A stretch of 64,000 bases of DNA from the NCBI GenBank assembly GCA_963741135.1, contig CAVUHC010000004.1:1-64000 (forward strand), read 5' to 3'. The stretch is from Gp6-AA40 sp963741135. Lineage in GTDB: Bacteria; Acidobacteriota; Vicinamibacteria; Vicinamibacterales; UBA2999. A program made the position numbers and the translations under genes. A model generated the notes under the pieces. It saw nothing but the letters and a program-made list of their open reading frames with translations, searched no databases and was not told the origin of the DNA. Numbering within the stretch: position 1 is the stretch's first letter; each line of letters opens with the position of its first letter. Positions 25,729 to 35,177 of this stretch are shown piece by piece.

Positions 25729-26315
25729 CGACGCTCCTGGTTCTGCTGCTTCTGGCGCAGAGTCCGCAGGCGATCCTGAATCGCGCAGTGACCGATTTCG
25801 AAAACGGGCGCTTCGCGGAATCCGCCGCTGCGTTTGACAGCCTGGCGAAGGCCGTTCCCGATCAGGCGCCCTACCTCTGGCAGCGTGGCATCGCGCTGTA
25901 CTACGCCGGCCGCTACGACGACTGCCGCCGCCAGTTCGAGTCGCATCGAACCGTGAATCCAGACGATGTGGAGAATGCGGCGTGGCATTTTCTCTGCGTC
26001 GCGCGCGCCGAGTCGCCGGCGAAGGCCAGGGCGGCGCTGCTGCCTGTCGGTCCCGACGCGCGCGTCCCGATGCGCGAGGTCTATCAGATGTTCCGCGGGA
26101 CGCTCACGCCGGAGCAGGTCCTCTCAGCCGCGGGGTCTCGGCCTGACGCGCAGTTCTACGGACATCTTTACCTCGGTTTGTATTTCGAGGCGCTGGGGAT
26201 GAAGGACCGCGCGCTGGAGCACATCAAGATTGCCGCTGCCGATCGATTTGAACGCGATGGCGGCTACATGCACATGGTGGCGCGCGTGCACCTGCGCTCT
26301 CTGACGGCCCGGTAA
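25725..26315 (+). CDS. NlpI-like TPR repeat protein
   Basis: A 196-residue protein with a short hydrophobic N-terminus (TTLLVLLLLAQSPQA) and three tetratricopeptide-like repeats: ILNRAVTDFENGRFAESAAA, LWQRGIALYYAGRYDDCRRQ, and LYLGLYFEALGMKDRALEHI near the C-terminus. The pattern is close to NlpI, the outer-membrane lipoprotein that tethers peptidoglycan hydrolases, but no lipobox Cys is present. It is probably periplasmic and partners with P3, to which it is translationally coupled. Confidence 0.75.
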   Translation: MTTLLVLLLLAQSPQAILNRAVTDFENGRFAESAAAFDSLAKAVPDQAPYLWQRGIALYYAGRYDDCRRQFESHRTVNPDDVENAAWHFLCVARAESPAKARAALLPVGPDARVPMREVYQMFRGTLTPEQVLSAAGSRPDAQFYGHLYLGLYFEALGMKDRALEHIKIAAADRFERDGGYMHMVARVHLRSLTAR

Positions 26316-26371
26316 TGCCTCACCCCCGAAGGTCGTAACAGGGCAGCTGCGACGAGCGCCAGCTGCCGCAG

Positions 26372-26430
26372 TCACGTTTCAACACACGAAGGTCACGAAG
26401 AATCGCCTTTGTGACCTTTGTGTCCTTTGT
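26372..26430. repeat. CACGAAGGTCACGAAG-type hairpin
   Basis: Units CACACGAAGGTCACGAAGA (from 26381) face the complementary TTTGTGACCTTTGTGTCCTT (from 26409). It separates two converging genes. A GTGGGTCGTGTCTGCGATGC stretch follows (26440), shared with the elements near 24440 and 10713. Confidence 0.7.
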
Positions 26431-26463
26431 GGCTAAAGCCGTGGGTCGTGTCTGCGATGCGCC

Positions 26464-27620
26464 CTACGCGCCGAAGGCGTAGAGCCGGCCGTCAGACGTG
26501 CCGATGACAACCTTGCCTCCGGCCACGGCGGGGGACGCCGTGATACCGGCACCGGTATCGAACTCCGACAGCTTCTTCCCCGACATCAGATCCAGCACGT
26601 AAAGCCGGCCGTCGCCCGAACCGATGTACACGCGGCCGGCGGCGACGACCGGCGACGAGTCGACGCGCGCGCTGGTGGGGAATGCCCAGAGCTCTTTTCC
26701 AGAGGTCGGATCGAGCGCGTGGACGATCTTGTCGCGCCCACCCAGGACGAGGCGCCCGTTGCTGAGCGCGGCGGAGGAGTAGAACGGGAACTGCCGGTCG
26801 GGATCGCTGAAGCGCCAGAGGATCTTGCGCGCCTTGAGGTCGATGGCCAGCACTTCCTGGTTGAACGTGCCGAAGTAGGCTCGGTCCCCGTCGATCGACC
26901 GGTGAAGCGCCGGTGTAGGCGCCCGATTCGATCTGGAACATCTCCCGGCCGTCGGTGATGCGTATCGCGCGGAAGATCGCGTCGCACCCGGCGATGAAGG
27001 TGAGACCGTCCTTCACCGCGGGCGTTGCGTGCACCATGCCCTTCGTCAAGACCTTCCAGCGCAGCCCGCCCGTCGCGGCGTCGAGCGCATAGAGGTTCCC
27101 GTCGTACGATCCAATCAGGACGAGATCGCCAACGACGTACCGGCGACGATTTGATTTCCGTGCCGGTCCTGAACGTCCAGAGCTTCATACCGTCGCGCCG
27201 GCGCACGGCGTGGACGAGACCGCCGAGATCGCCGATGTAGACGGCTTCGGCACCGACGGCCGGCGACGACTCGCCGATCAGGTTGCCCGTGGCGTACTTC
27301 CAGCGCAGCGCGCCGGACGCGAGGTCGAGCGCGATGAGGTCGCCGTCGCCGCCGCCGACGTAGACGACTCCGTCGGCAATGGCGGCCGACGACTCGATGA
27401 CGTCGCCAGCGTCGTAGGTCCAGAGAACCTTGAGCGTGGCCGGAGGAGTGCTGGCCGAGACCCCGGTCTGTGTCAGGGAGCCGCGAAACTGCGGCCACTC
27501 GTCGGCTGCTGCCGCCACGGCCGCCGGCCGCTGTTGCGCCGCGAGCGCTCCGACGACAGCCGGGATCAACAGGCTGACGACGAGCGCAGCGTCGATCCGG
27601 CGTCCGACGAGCAGGTTCAT
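26464..27620 (-). CDS. PQQ/BamB-like beta-propeller protein, two frameshifts (P4)
   Basis: A secreted propeller of about 385 residues. The signal peptide lies in IDAALVVSLLIPAVVGALAA, the mature start is DEWPQFRGSLTQTGV, and short regular blades follow (VIESSAAIADGVVYVGGGDG, LIGESSPAVGAEAVYIGDLG, RVDSSPVVAAGRVYIGSGDG), closest to the BamB style. The frame breaks near 27140 (after TGTEIKSSP) and near 26905 (after ESGAYTGASP), then continues EVLAIDLKARKILWRF to the stop. All three segments are free of stops and match the family, so errors in the sequence are more likely than decay. Its ATG overlaps the stop of P5 by four bases. Confidence 0.72.
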
Positions 27621-29069
27621 TTCACGGCGAGCGCGAAGAGCTGGCTGCGGTTGTTCAGGAACAGCACGCCGTTGGCGGGCACGACCGTCGCGTAGACGGC
27701 GCTGCCCATGTTCATCTCGGCCAGCACCTTCTTCTCCTTGCCGTGCTGCAGGACGACGACGTCGCCGTCCTCGTCGCCGAGGTAGACCTTGCCGTCGACG
27801 ACGAACGGCGATCCCCAGACGGCCGCGAACACGTCGTGCGTCCAGTACTCCTGGCCGGTCTTCGCGTCGAGGCAGTGGAGGAAGCCGCTGAAGTCGGCGA
27901 TGTAGACGAGGCCGTCGGCGATCGCCGCCGTCGAGATCGAGCGGCGAATCTTGTCGTAGTGCCAGACGCGGCCGGTCTGGGTGATGTCGCCGCGCTTGGT
28001 CGCGTCGATCGCGTAGAAGTGGCCGACGCCTTCGCCGTGCTCCGGATCCTGTCCGTTGGCGATGTAGACGCGATCCTCGTAGATGACCGGCGTGCCAATC
28101 AGCTCGTTGCGCGTGCGCGGCCAGACCGCATCCTTCGGATTGGTGTCGAACTCCCAGAGCTTCTTGCCGGTCTCCGGCTCGTAGCCGCGGACCCAGCCGT
28201 CGCCCTGCGCCGAGACGACCTGGAGCGACGCCGCCGATGCGTCCCGACCGCCGGCGTCGACCACTGGCCGTGCAGGATGCGATCCTCGACCGAGTTGTCT
28301 TCCCACACCAGCTTGCCGGTGTTCTTGTTGAGCGCGATGATCGACGGCGCCGCGGCGACGGGATGTTGACGTGGCTCTCGTCCTGGCCGTTCGAGGTGCT
28401 GACGTAGATCAGGTCGCCCCAGATGACCGGCGAGGAGTTCGACATGTTGTGCGGATACGAGCCGACCTCCTCCATCATGTCGAACGACCAGATGACGTCG
28501 GCGTCGAACTGGCCGGTCAGCTTCTCGTCCTTCACCGGGCCGTCGTTCTCGTTGTCGCGGAACCCCTGGATGTCGAGGCAGAAGACGCACGCCGCGGTTG
28601 CTCACGTAGTACAGGCGCTCGCCTTCGACGAGCGGCGACGAGGCGACGCCCTGGAACGGCCAGTCGTTGGCGCGCCCCGACTCGAGCTTCACGTGCGTCT
28701 GCTGCCAGAGGAACTCGCCGTCGGACTCGCGGAAGGCCATCAGCACGCCGCGGTCGCCCGGCTGCTTCGGATCGCGCAGCAGCTCGTTGTTGGTGCCGAC
28801 GAAGACCATGCCGCCCGCGACGACCGGGTTGCCGTAGCTCTGCGATCCGAGGTCGGCCACCCACTTCACGTTCTTCTTCGTCTTGACGTCCCACTCGGTC
28901 GGCAGACCCTTCATGTTCGAGACCATGTTGCGATCGGGCGTGCCGCCCCACATCGGCCAGTCGCCGCCGCCGGGATCCGAGGCCGCGAGTTGCGCCGGCG
29001 AGAGCGCGGCGCATGCCAGTACGGCGAGGAGCAGAAGTGCCGCGCGAGCGGAAAGAATGACATAGTCAT
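27617..29069 (-). CDS. PQQ/BamB-like beta-propeller protein, several frameshifts (P5)
   Basis: About 480 residues reconstructed from several frames. The leader is LSARAALLLLAVLACAALSP and the mature start GGDWPMWGGTPDRNMVSNMK. Later segments are SYGNPVVAGGMVFVGTNNEL, SNSSPVIWGDLIYVSTSNGQ, IIALNKNTGKLVWEDNSVED and LIGTPVIYEDRVYIANGQDP, ending in NNRSQLFALAVK*. Shifts lie near 29050, 28585, 28360 and 28245. At 28360 one lost G in CGCGGGCGCC would restore the frame. Its ATG overlaps the P6 stop and its stop overlaps the P4 start, both by ATGA. This is the middle gene of a three-gene coupled operon. Confidence 0.7.
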
Positions 29070-31305
29070 GGCTGATTCCGCGTGATCGAGAAGTTGTCGA
29101 GGTACGCGCCGAACTGCGCGTCGAGGAAGAAGCCCGGCGCCCCCTCGCGGTTGCCAATCGGATCGGTCTTGTCGATCATCCACGCCGCCGGCTCGGTCTC
29201 GCCAGCCGGCCACGCCTTGCCGCGCGCGCGGACCTGCCCGTTCGCGCAGGTTCTCGACGCGCAGCTTCAGGCGATACCAGGTGTCCGGCTTCCAGGCGAA
29301 CGGCACCGTGACCGTGCGCGCGGTCTCCGGCTCCCACGGTTCGATCTTCAGCCGCTGCGAGTTGCCGTAGAGCACGAGCGAGTAGCGCTGCGCCGTGATG
29401 CCGACGTCGCCCATCTGCCGCCGCCGCGTCGCGGCTCGCACGTCGGCTTCGAACGTGTAGTTGGACCAGGTGACCGGCCCGATGAACACGCGCGCGCGCT
29501 TGAAGATGGTGTCGGTCGGCGCCTTCTGCAGCACCTTCTGCCCGTCGAGCGTCGTCACCGACACCTGACCGGCCGCGGCGTTCACCCAGCCGGCCGGCAC
29601 GGCGCCGTCGGCGTACGACTCGAACGTTTCTTTCCACGGCAGCGGCCGCACGACACGCGCGCGCGCCTCGCCGGTCAGGCCGCCGACGGTCGCCTTGATG
29701 AGGCCGGCCTGCTCCACCGGATCGGGGCCGACCGTGAAGGCGCCATTGGCCACGGTGCCCTTCAGCCCGTCGAGCGACCAGGTCGCGGCGGATTCCTCGC
29801 GCAGGAAGCGACCCTTGTCGTCGAAGAGCCGCGCGCGCAGCTTCACCGATCTGTCCCGGCGTCAGCACCAGCTCGGTCGGCGAGACCTGCACGATGCGCG
29901 GGCGCCCCCGTACCGATCTGCGCCGGCTCGTCGACCGCCAATCCGGACGGCGTCGTCGCGCGCCGCGGCGCCGATGGCGTACACGGCGTCGCTCGACACG
30001 AAGAAGATACGGCCGCGCGAGATCGCCGCGCCGGCGAGGATCTGCTCCGGTGTGCCCTCCGAGCCGCAGCAGCTGTTGGTGCTGTTCGGGCAGCTCGACG
30101 GCGCTCAGGATCTTCGCGCCGTCGGCGCGCGGGCCGGACGATGAAGAACTTGCCGCCGTCGGTGCCGACGTAGATCTTGCCGTCGGCCAACACCGGCGGC
30201 GCTTTCTGCAGCGGTGCCGAGCGGCCTGCGACCAGAGCGCCTTGCCCGTGCTCGACGTCGAAGGCGTGCAGCGTCGAGCCGCCGTCGATCTGGTAGAGCC
30301 GCGTGCCCGTCGACGAGCGGTGACGAGAAGGCGAACTCCGTCCCCTTCACCGCCCACTGCGTCGTCTTGATGTCGCCGGTCTGCGAACCGTCGATCGCGG
30401 CAATCAGGCCGAGCTCGTTGCCTTCGAGGTTCTCGTCGCCGTGCGACACGATGACTCTGTTGCCGGCGACGACCACGCCGGTGTTGATGGCGCGCTTCGC
30501 CGCGACGAAGCTCCAGACCTTCTCGCCGGTCTGCGGCTTGATGGCGTGGATGGCGCCGTCGCCCAGGCCGGCGATGAGCAGGCGCACGCCGTTGATCGTG
30601 GCGATGAGCGGCGAGGCATACGCCGTGTCGTACGGTCGCCCGCCCGGGTTCGAGACGTAGACGATGTCGCCGGTCCGCTTGTCGAGCGCGATGAGGCGAT
30701 GGGCGCGGCGGCCGACGTGCCCCAGTTGGAGACGGCAGCGCTGACGATGACCAGGTCGCCGTCGACCACGGGCGACATCGTCCGGCCGCCGTGCGTGGTG
30801 AAGGCGGCCCACTCCTCGCCGATCGAACGTTCCCAGAGCAGCTTGCCGTCGCGGCTGAGCGCGATGACCTGCGCGCCGCCGCTCAGGGCGTAGATGTTGC
30901 CCGTTTCGGGGTCGGCTGCCGGCGAGGCCCAGCCGATCGCGGTGCGGCGGCACGTCGCTTTGAAACAGGTTGAACTTGTATTCCCAGATCACCTTGCCGC
31001 GTGTCCGCGTCGAGCGCCATCACGCGCTCCTGCAGGTTGGTGCCGCGGCCGGCGGGATTCTGCACGTAGACCCGGTTGCCCATGACGATCGGCGCGGACC
31101 GGCCGCCGTACGGGACGCGCCACAGGAAATTCTCGCCGTTGAGCGCCAACGTATCGATCAGCCCGGTTTCGCGGGAGATGCCGTCGCGGTTGGGGCCCCG
31201 CATCTCCGGCCAGTCGCCCACCGGAATCCGACGCGGCCCCTGTGCCGACCCGGTGACGCCGATCGTTATGATGAGTGCGCTCAGCAGCCAGCATCTCTTC
31301 AACAT
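29066..31305 (-). CDS. PQQ beta-propeller fused to a C-terminal jelly-roll-like domain, several frameshifts (P6)
   Basis: The largest member, about 745 residues. Signal peptide CWLLSALIITIGVTGSAQ, then VGDWPEMRGPNRDGISRETG and blades such as RSAPIVMGNRVYVQNPAGRG, YASPLIATINGVRLLIAGLG and NTGVVVAGNRVIVSHGDENL. After the propeller come an Ig-like stretch (RLFDDKGRFLREESAATWSL) and a C-terminal region (WKETFESYADGAVPAGWVNA ... WSNYTFEADVRAATRRR ... WYRLKLRVENL) typical of LamG/3-keto-disaccharide-hydrolase-like jelly rolls. At least five frame changes are seen (about 31000, 30965, 30690, 30320 and 29230 among them). It is the first gene of the P6-P5-P4 operon. The C-terminal domain suggests carbohydrate contact. 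Confidence 0.68.
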
Positions 31306-31534
31306 AGGTCGTCCTGTCAGTTACCTGTCGCCGCCGGCGGCAGCGGTCGTATTCTAACCGTCTTGGGAAAAGGGTACTTCCTGAAATACGGAGACCCCCC
31401 GCCGCGTATTTACGACAGGGTCGAGTCGAACAACCGTCGCCGGCCGGGCGACGTTGACGGTATTCTACCGTCGTGTTTCCGAGGTTCATGCCATGGCCAC
31501 TATTTGGCGCCGCTACGGAGTCTCCAAAGAGCCG

Positions 31535-32776
31535 ATGATTGCACGCACGCTGTTGAGCGCGCTGGCGCTTGTGGCGGTCCTGAGCGCGGGCGCTGGCGGC
31601 CAGACCGCGTCGGGCGACTGGCCCCAGTGGCGAGGACCGGATCGGAATGGGCTGTCCAAGGAGACGGCGCTGTCGAGGCAATGGCCGGCATCAGGGCCGC
31701 CTCTTGTGTGGTCGGCTGCCAATCTGGGTGCCGGGTACGGCTCGCTGTCCGTCAGCGGGGATCGCGTCTTCGTCCAGGGGATGCGGAACTCGCAGAGCGT
31801 GGTGTCCGCGCTCAACCGAGCGGACGGCAAGCTGGCCTGGGTCAGGATCCTGGGGCCCACGTCGGACAACGATCGTGGCCCCGGTCCGCGCGGGACGCCG
31901 ACCGTCGACGGCGACCGGCTCTACGTGCTGACCGAAAGCGGCGATCTGGCCGCGCTTCGCTTTCAGGACGGCTCCGTGCTGTGGCAGCGGAACATCCTCA
32001 AGGACTTCGGCGCGCGAAACATCCCGTGGCTCATCAGCGAGTCGCCGCTCGTGGACGGGAATCAGCTGATCGTGACCCCGGGCGGCCGCAATGCCGGCAT
32101 CGTGGCGCTCGACAAGATGACCGGCAAGACAATCTGGACCAGCAAGGAGCTCAGTGACGAGGCTGGCTACGCGTCGGCGGTCGTGGCCGACGTGCAAGGC
32201 GTCCGGACGATCATGACGCTGACCGCCGAGGCCGGCGTCGGCGTTCGCGCGTCTGACGGAAAGCTGCTGTGGCGGTATACGCGGGTGGCCAACGGCACCG
32301 CCAACATCGCGACACCGATCTTCGCCGACGACAAGGTGTTTTACAGCTCGGACTATGGCACTGGCGGTGCGCTGCTCGGTCTCCGAGCGGAGCGCGGGGA
32401 AGTTCGGGCGCAGGAGATCTATTTCACGCGCGAGATGCAGAACCATCACGGAGGCATCGTGCTCGTCGGCGGGTATCTGTACGGCTTCAACAACGCGATC
32501 CTGACGTGCCTCGAGTTCGCGACAGGGAAGATGATGTGGCGCCATCGCAGCGTCGGCAAAGGGTCCCTCACCTTCGCCGACGGCAACCTGTACATCCTGA
32601 GCGAGGACAATGTCGTCGGACTGGCGGAGGCGTCCCCCGCCGCGTATCTCGAGAAGGGGCGCTTCGAGATCAAGGATCAAGGCTGGCCAAGCTGGGCTCA
32701 CCCAGTCGTCAGCGGCGGGCGTCTCTACGTTCGCAACCAGGGCACCCTGGCCAGCTATGACGTGCGGGCCAGATAA
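31535..32776 (+). CDS. PQQ/BamB-like beta-propeller protein (P7)
   Basis: An intact 413-residue secreted propeller. ATG 31535 begins a clean signal peptide (IARTLLSALALVAVLSAGAG), followed by GDWPQWRGPDRNGLSKETAL. Blades include SLSVSGDRVFVQGMRNSQSV, GTPTVDGDRLYVLTESGDLA, ESPLVDGNQLIVTPGGRNAG and HPVVSGGRLYVRNQGTLASY. Upstream in-frame sequence is not conserved. It is probably periplasmic and lies 30 bp upstream of P8 in the same direction. No catalytic residues of quinoprotein dehydrogenases are seen, so a binding or scaffold role is as likely as an enzyme. Confidence 0.88.
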   Translation: MIARTLLSALALVAVLSAGAGGQTASGDWPQWRGPDRNGLSKETALSRQWPASGPPLVWSAANLGAGYGSLSVSGDRVFVQGMRNSQSVVSALNRADGKLAWVRILGPTSDNDRGPGPRGTPTVDGDRLYVLTESGDLAALRFQDGSVLWQRNILKDFGARNIPWLISESPLVDGNQLIVTPGGRNAGIVALDKMTGKTIWTSKELSDEAGYASAVVADVQGVRTIMTLTAEAGVGVRASDGKLLWRYTRVANGTANIATPIFADDKVFYSSDYGTGGALLGLRAERGEVRAQEIYFTREMQNHHGGIVLVGGYLYGFNNAILTCLEFATGKMMWRHRSVGKGSLTFADGNLYILSEDNVVGLAEASPAAYLEKGRFEIKDQGWPSWAHPVVSGGRLYVRNQGTLASYDVRAR

Positions 32777-32806
32777 CGCATCCTCTTTCGCGCAAAGGAC
32801 ACCGAC

Positions 32807-34051
32807 ATGCGTCGCATACTGACAATCGTCATCCTTCTTGCCGGCGTGTCTGCGCTGCTCGACGCGCAGGCCCGGTCGACCGACTGGACGCAGTGGCGCG
32901 GCCCGAACCGCGACGGCGTGATCCCGTCGTTCACGCCGCCGCGTGAATGGCCGCAGCAGCTCGTTCGCAAGTGGAACATCGAGGTCGGCCTCGGCTACGC
33001 AACGCCGATCGTCGTCGGCAACCGGGTCTACCTGTTCTCGCGACAGGGTGACAACGAGGTGATGAGCGGGCTCGACGCCGATAACGGAAGGGTGCTGTGG
33101 AAGACGGAGTATCCCGCACCATTCACGATGCACAGCGCCGCCACGCCTCATGGCAAGGGACCGAAGTCGACACCGGTGTTCGCGAACGGCCGCTTGTATT
33201 CGATCGGGATGACAGGCGTGGTCACCGCGTTCAACGCGGCCGACGGCAAGCAGATCTGGCAGAAGCCGGGGTCGCCGCTCGTGCCGACCTACACCTCGCA
33301 CGCGTTCTCGCCGCTCGTCACCGGTGGCACGGTCGTCTTCCACGTGGGGGGGCACAACAAGGGCGCGCTCACGGCGTACGACGTCAACACCGGCGACGTG
33401 AAGTGGGCGTGGAGCGGCGATGGCCCGACATTCGGGCCCGGGTACGGGTCGCCGGTCATCGCCGACTTCGGTGGGACGCGTCAGATCGTGACGATTACGC
33501 AGAGCCGGCTGGTCAGCGTCGATGCCGCAACAGGGGCGCTGCTGTGGGACCGTCCGTTCCCGAGCAATAACGACACGAACTCGGGCACTCCGATCGTGTA
33601 CGGCCAGACCCTGATCGCGCTCGGCAACAACGCACCAACGATTGCGCTCAGCGTCGCCAGGCGGAACAACCAATGGGCGGTCGAACAGGCGTGGGAGAAC
33701 CCCGACATTCCGATGAGATTGACAAACGGCGTGATCGTTCGAGACGCGTTGTTCGTCCTCACCACCCGTAACAGCGGACAGTATGTCAGCGTCGATGCGA
33801 AGACGGGGAAGACGCTGTGGATGTCCGAGGGGCGCCAGGCGGGGAACGCCGCGATCTCCACGGCCGGAGATATGGTGCTCAGTCTCGAAGACGATGGCGA
33901 GCTCGTCGTGGTACGCAGCAGCCAGACCGCGTTCGAACCGGTGCGGCGGTACAAGGTCGCCGATACCGCAACCTGGGCACAACCAGCGATCTCAGGCAAC
34001 CGCATCTTCGTCAAGGACGTGTCATCGCTCACGCTCTGGACGTTGAACTGA
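32807..34051 (+). CDS. PQQ/BamB-like beta-propeller protein (P8)
   Basis: An intact 414-residue secreted propeller with signal peptide RRILTIVILLAGVSALLDAQ and mature motif TDWTQWRGPNRDGVIPSFTP. Blades include ATPIVVGNRVYLFSRQGDNE, STPVFANGRLYSIGMTGVVT, GSPVIADFGGTRQIVTITQS and QPAISGNRIFVKDVSSLTLW. Operon partner of P7. With P7 it shows that the family is intact outside the frameshifted stretch. Role unknown. Confidence 0.88.
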   Translation: MRRILTIVILLAGVSALLDAQARSTDWTQWRGPNRDGVIPSFTPPREWPQQLVRKWNIEVGLGYATPIVVGNRVYLFSRQGDNEVMSGLDADNGRVLWKTEYPAPFTMHSAATPHGKGPKSTPVFANGRLYSIGMTGVVTAFNAADGKQIWQKPGSPLVPTYTSHAFSPLVTGGTVVFHVGGHNKGALTAYDVNTGDVKWAWSGDGPTFGPGYGSPVIADFGGTRQIVTITQSRLVSVDAATGALLWDRPFPSNNDTNSGTPIVYGQTLIALGNNAPTIALSVARRNNQWAVEQAWENPDIPMRLTNGVIVRDALFVLTTRNSGQYVSVDAKTGKTLWMSEGRQAGNAAISTAGDMVLSLEDDGELVVVRSSQTAFEPVRRYKVADTATWAQPAISGNRIFVKDVSSLTLWTLN

Positions 34052-34052
34052 T

Positions 34053-34262
34053 TCAGTGCCTCGGATTGTCGTCGTCTGAGGGGTCGAAATAGGGCAGGTT
34101 TGGAATGTCAGCGATCCGCGGTGAGGCGGGTCGCACGTCGGGCCACGTGGCTTGCTGGCGAGCCTTCGTGAGCCTCGCACGAACGGTTTCAGCGTCCGCA
34201 AGGCGCGCCGTCAGACGGTTGGTAAGTTCGTGGAGGCGGTCGAGCGTTTCATCGTGGCTCAT
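34053..34262 (-). CDS. Small helical hypothetical protein
   Basis: A 69-residue protein with an N-terminal coiled-coil-like helix (DETLDRLHELTNRLTARLAD, AETVRARLTKARQQA) and a Pro/Asp-rich tail (IPNLPYFDPSDDDNPRH). AAGG lies upstream of the ATG at 34262. It converges on P8 with almost no gap. No family is recognised. Confidence 0.5.
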   Translation of the reverse strand: MSHDETLDRLHELTNRLTARLADAETVRARLTKARQQATWPDVRPASPRIADIPNLPYFDPSDDDNPRH

Positions 34263-34679
34263 GTTCGGCCTTGCAGCACAACCTGGAAACGAGGCGGAAG
34301 CTGCGAAGAATCGTCAAGAAACCCTAAACGACGTCGGTGGTGAAGCCATCACCACGAAGCGCCGTCGCGAGAAGCGCAGCGCCTGCCGCGGCCGCCACTG
34401 TGCCGACGTAGCACGCCGGAGATATGAGCATCAGGCTCGCCGGGATTTGGACGAACTGAAGTTCACTGGAGACGGGCGAATGGTCAACGAGATAGCACTC
34501 GCTGGTCTGCCCTGAGAACGGAGAATGAAGCCGCCAAAGTAGTTGCATTGAGAACCTTATTGACCCTTTGATTTGAGAACCTTATCGGCGCTGTTGAGTA
34601 GGCTTGAGCTTGGTTTAGCGCTACGGGACGCAGCTTACTTCCAAGTCATTGTGTGGGCGAAGTCCAATACAGCACAGTT

Positions 34680-34787
34680 TGTAGGCATTTGACCGACGGG
34701 CGTGGAAATACCGGTAATCATGCCTTTCACAACCCGGTCGCCTGAATTCCGTTCGCTAGTTCTGCGCCTGTCGGTCAAGTGCCTACA
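34680..34787. repeat. Inverted repeat with 23-bp arms
   Basis: Arms at 34680-34702 (TGTAGGCATTTGACCGACGG and three more bases) and 34765-34787 are complementary at 21 of 23 positions around a 62-bp centre. It resembles a small non-autonomous element, but no target duplication was identified. Confidence 0.65.
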
Positions 34788-34816
34788 CCGACTTCCGCTT
34801 CCGGGAAGCCGGAAGG

Positions 34817-35068
34817 TCAAACCGAAGGCGAGGAAGGAGACGAGTCGGAGGGCGACAAAGAAACGACAGGCGACAGACTGCGCTGGTAGTCGTCTTCCGC
34901 TTTCAAGAGAGCGATCAGTTCCAAGGCAATGCGGCGGCTCCGACCACGAGACCGATCGGTATTCACCTGCATCCTCGCTCGCAATTCGTCGGCGAGCGAC
35001 CTGATTCGGGCGAGGCGTTTAACGGCGTTGGCAGCGCTGTCGGACAGAGACCGACATTTTGCAGGCAA
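34817..35068 (-). CDS. Possible small hypothetical protein
   Basis: An 83-residue frame with an amphipathic helical part (VKRLARIRSLADELRARMQV, RRIALELIALLKAEDDYQRS) and a Ser/Pro-rich tail. Its composition is protein-like, but no family and no strong ribosome site are seen. It lies divergent to mrfA. Confidence 0.3.
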   Translation of the reverse strand: MPAKCRSLSDSAANAVKRLARIRSLADELRARMQVNTDRSRGRSRRIALELIALLKAEDDYQRSLSPVVSLSPSDSSPSSPSV

Positions 35069-35177
35069 AAACCTAGCTGTTCAAGGGGGAAGTGATGAAT
35101 CTGTGCAATGGGTTTGTGAAAGCCATAATCACCGGCTCGTTGGACTTTCGCTGTTTGTGCGCTACCATGCGGCCGTC

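Larger units (their letters stand above)
34263..35177. other. Low-coding intergenic region
   Basis: About 900 bp with no recognised gene and visibly lower GC than its surroundings. It contains TTGAGAACCTTAT twice (34548-34560 and 34573-34585) in direct orientation, like the repeated ends of some insertion sequences. It also has an inverted repeat (34680-34787) and one possible small minus-strand ORF. It may be the scar of an old mobile element. Confidence 0.5.

Noticed and set aside
29082..30173. Long plus-strand reading frame of 363 codons
   Set aside because: It is a shadow of the frameshifted minus-strand P6 gene. It is Arg/Ala-rich without domains, while the minus strand encodes propeller and jelly-roll motifs.
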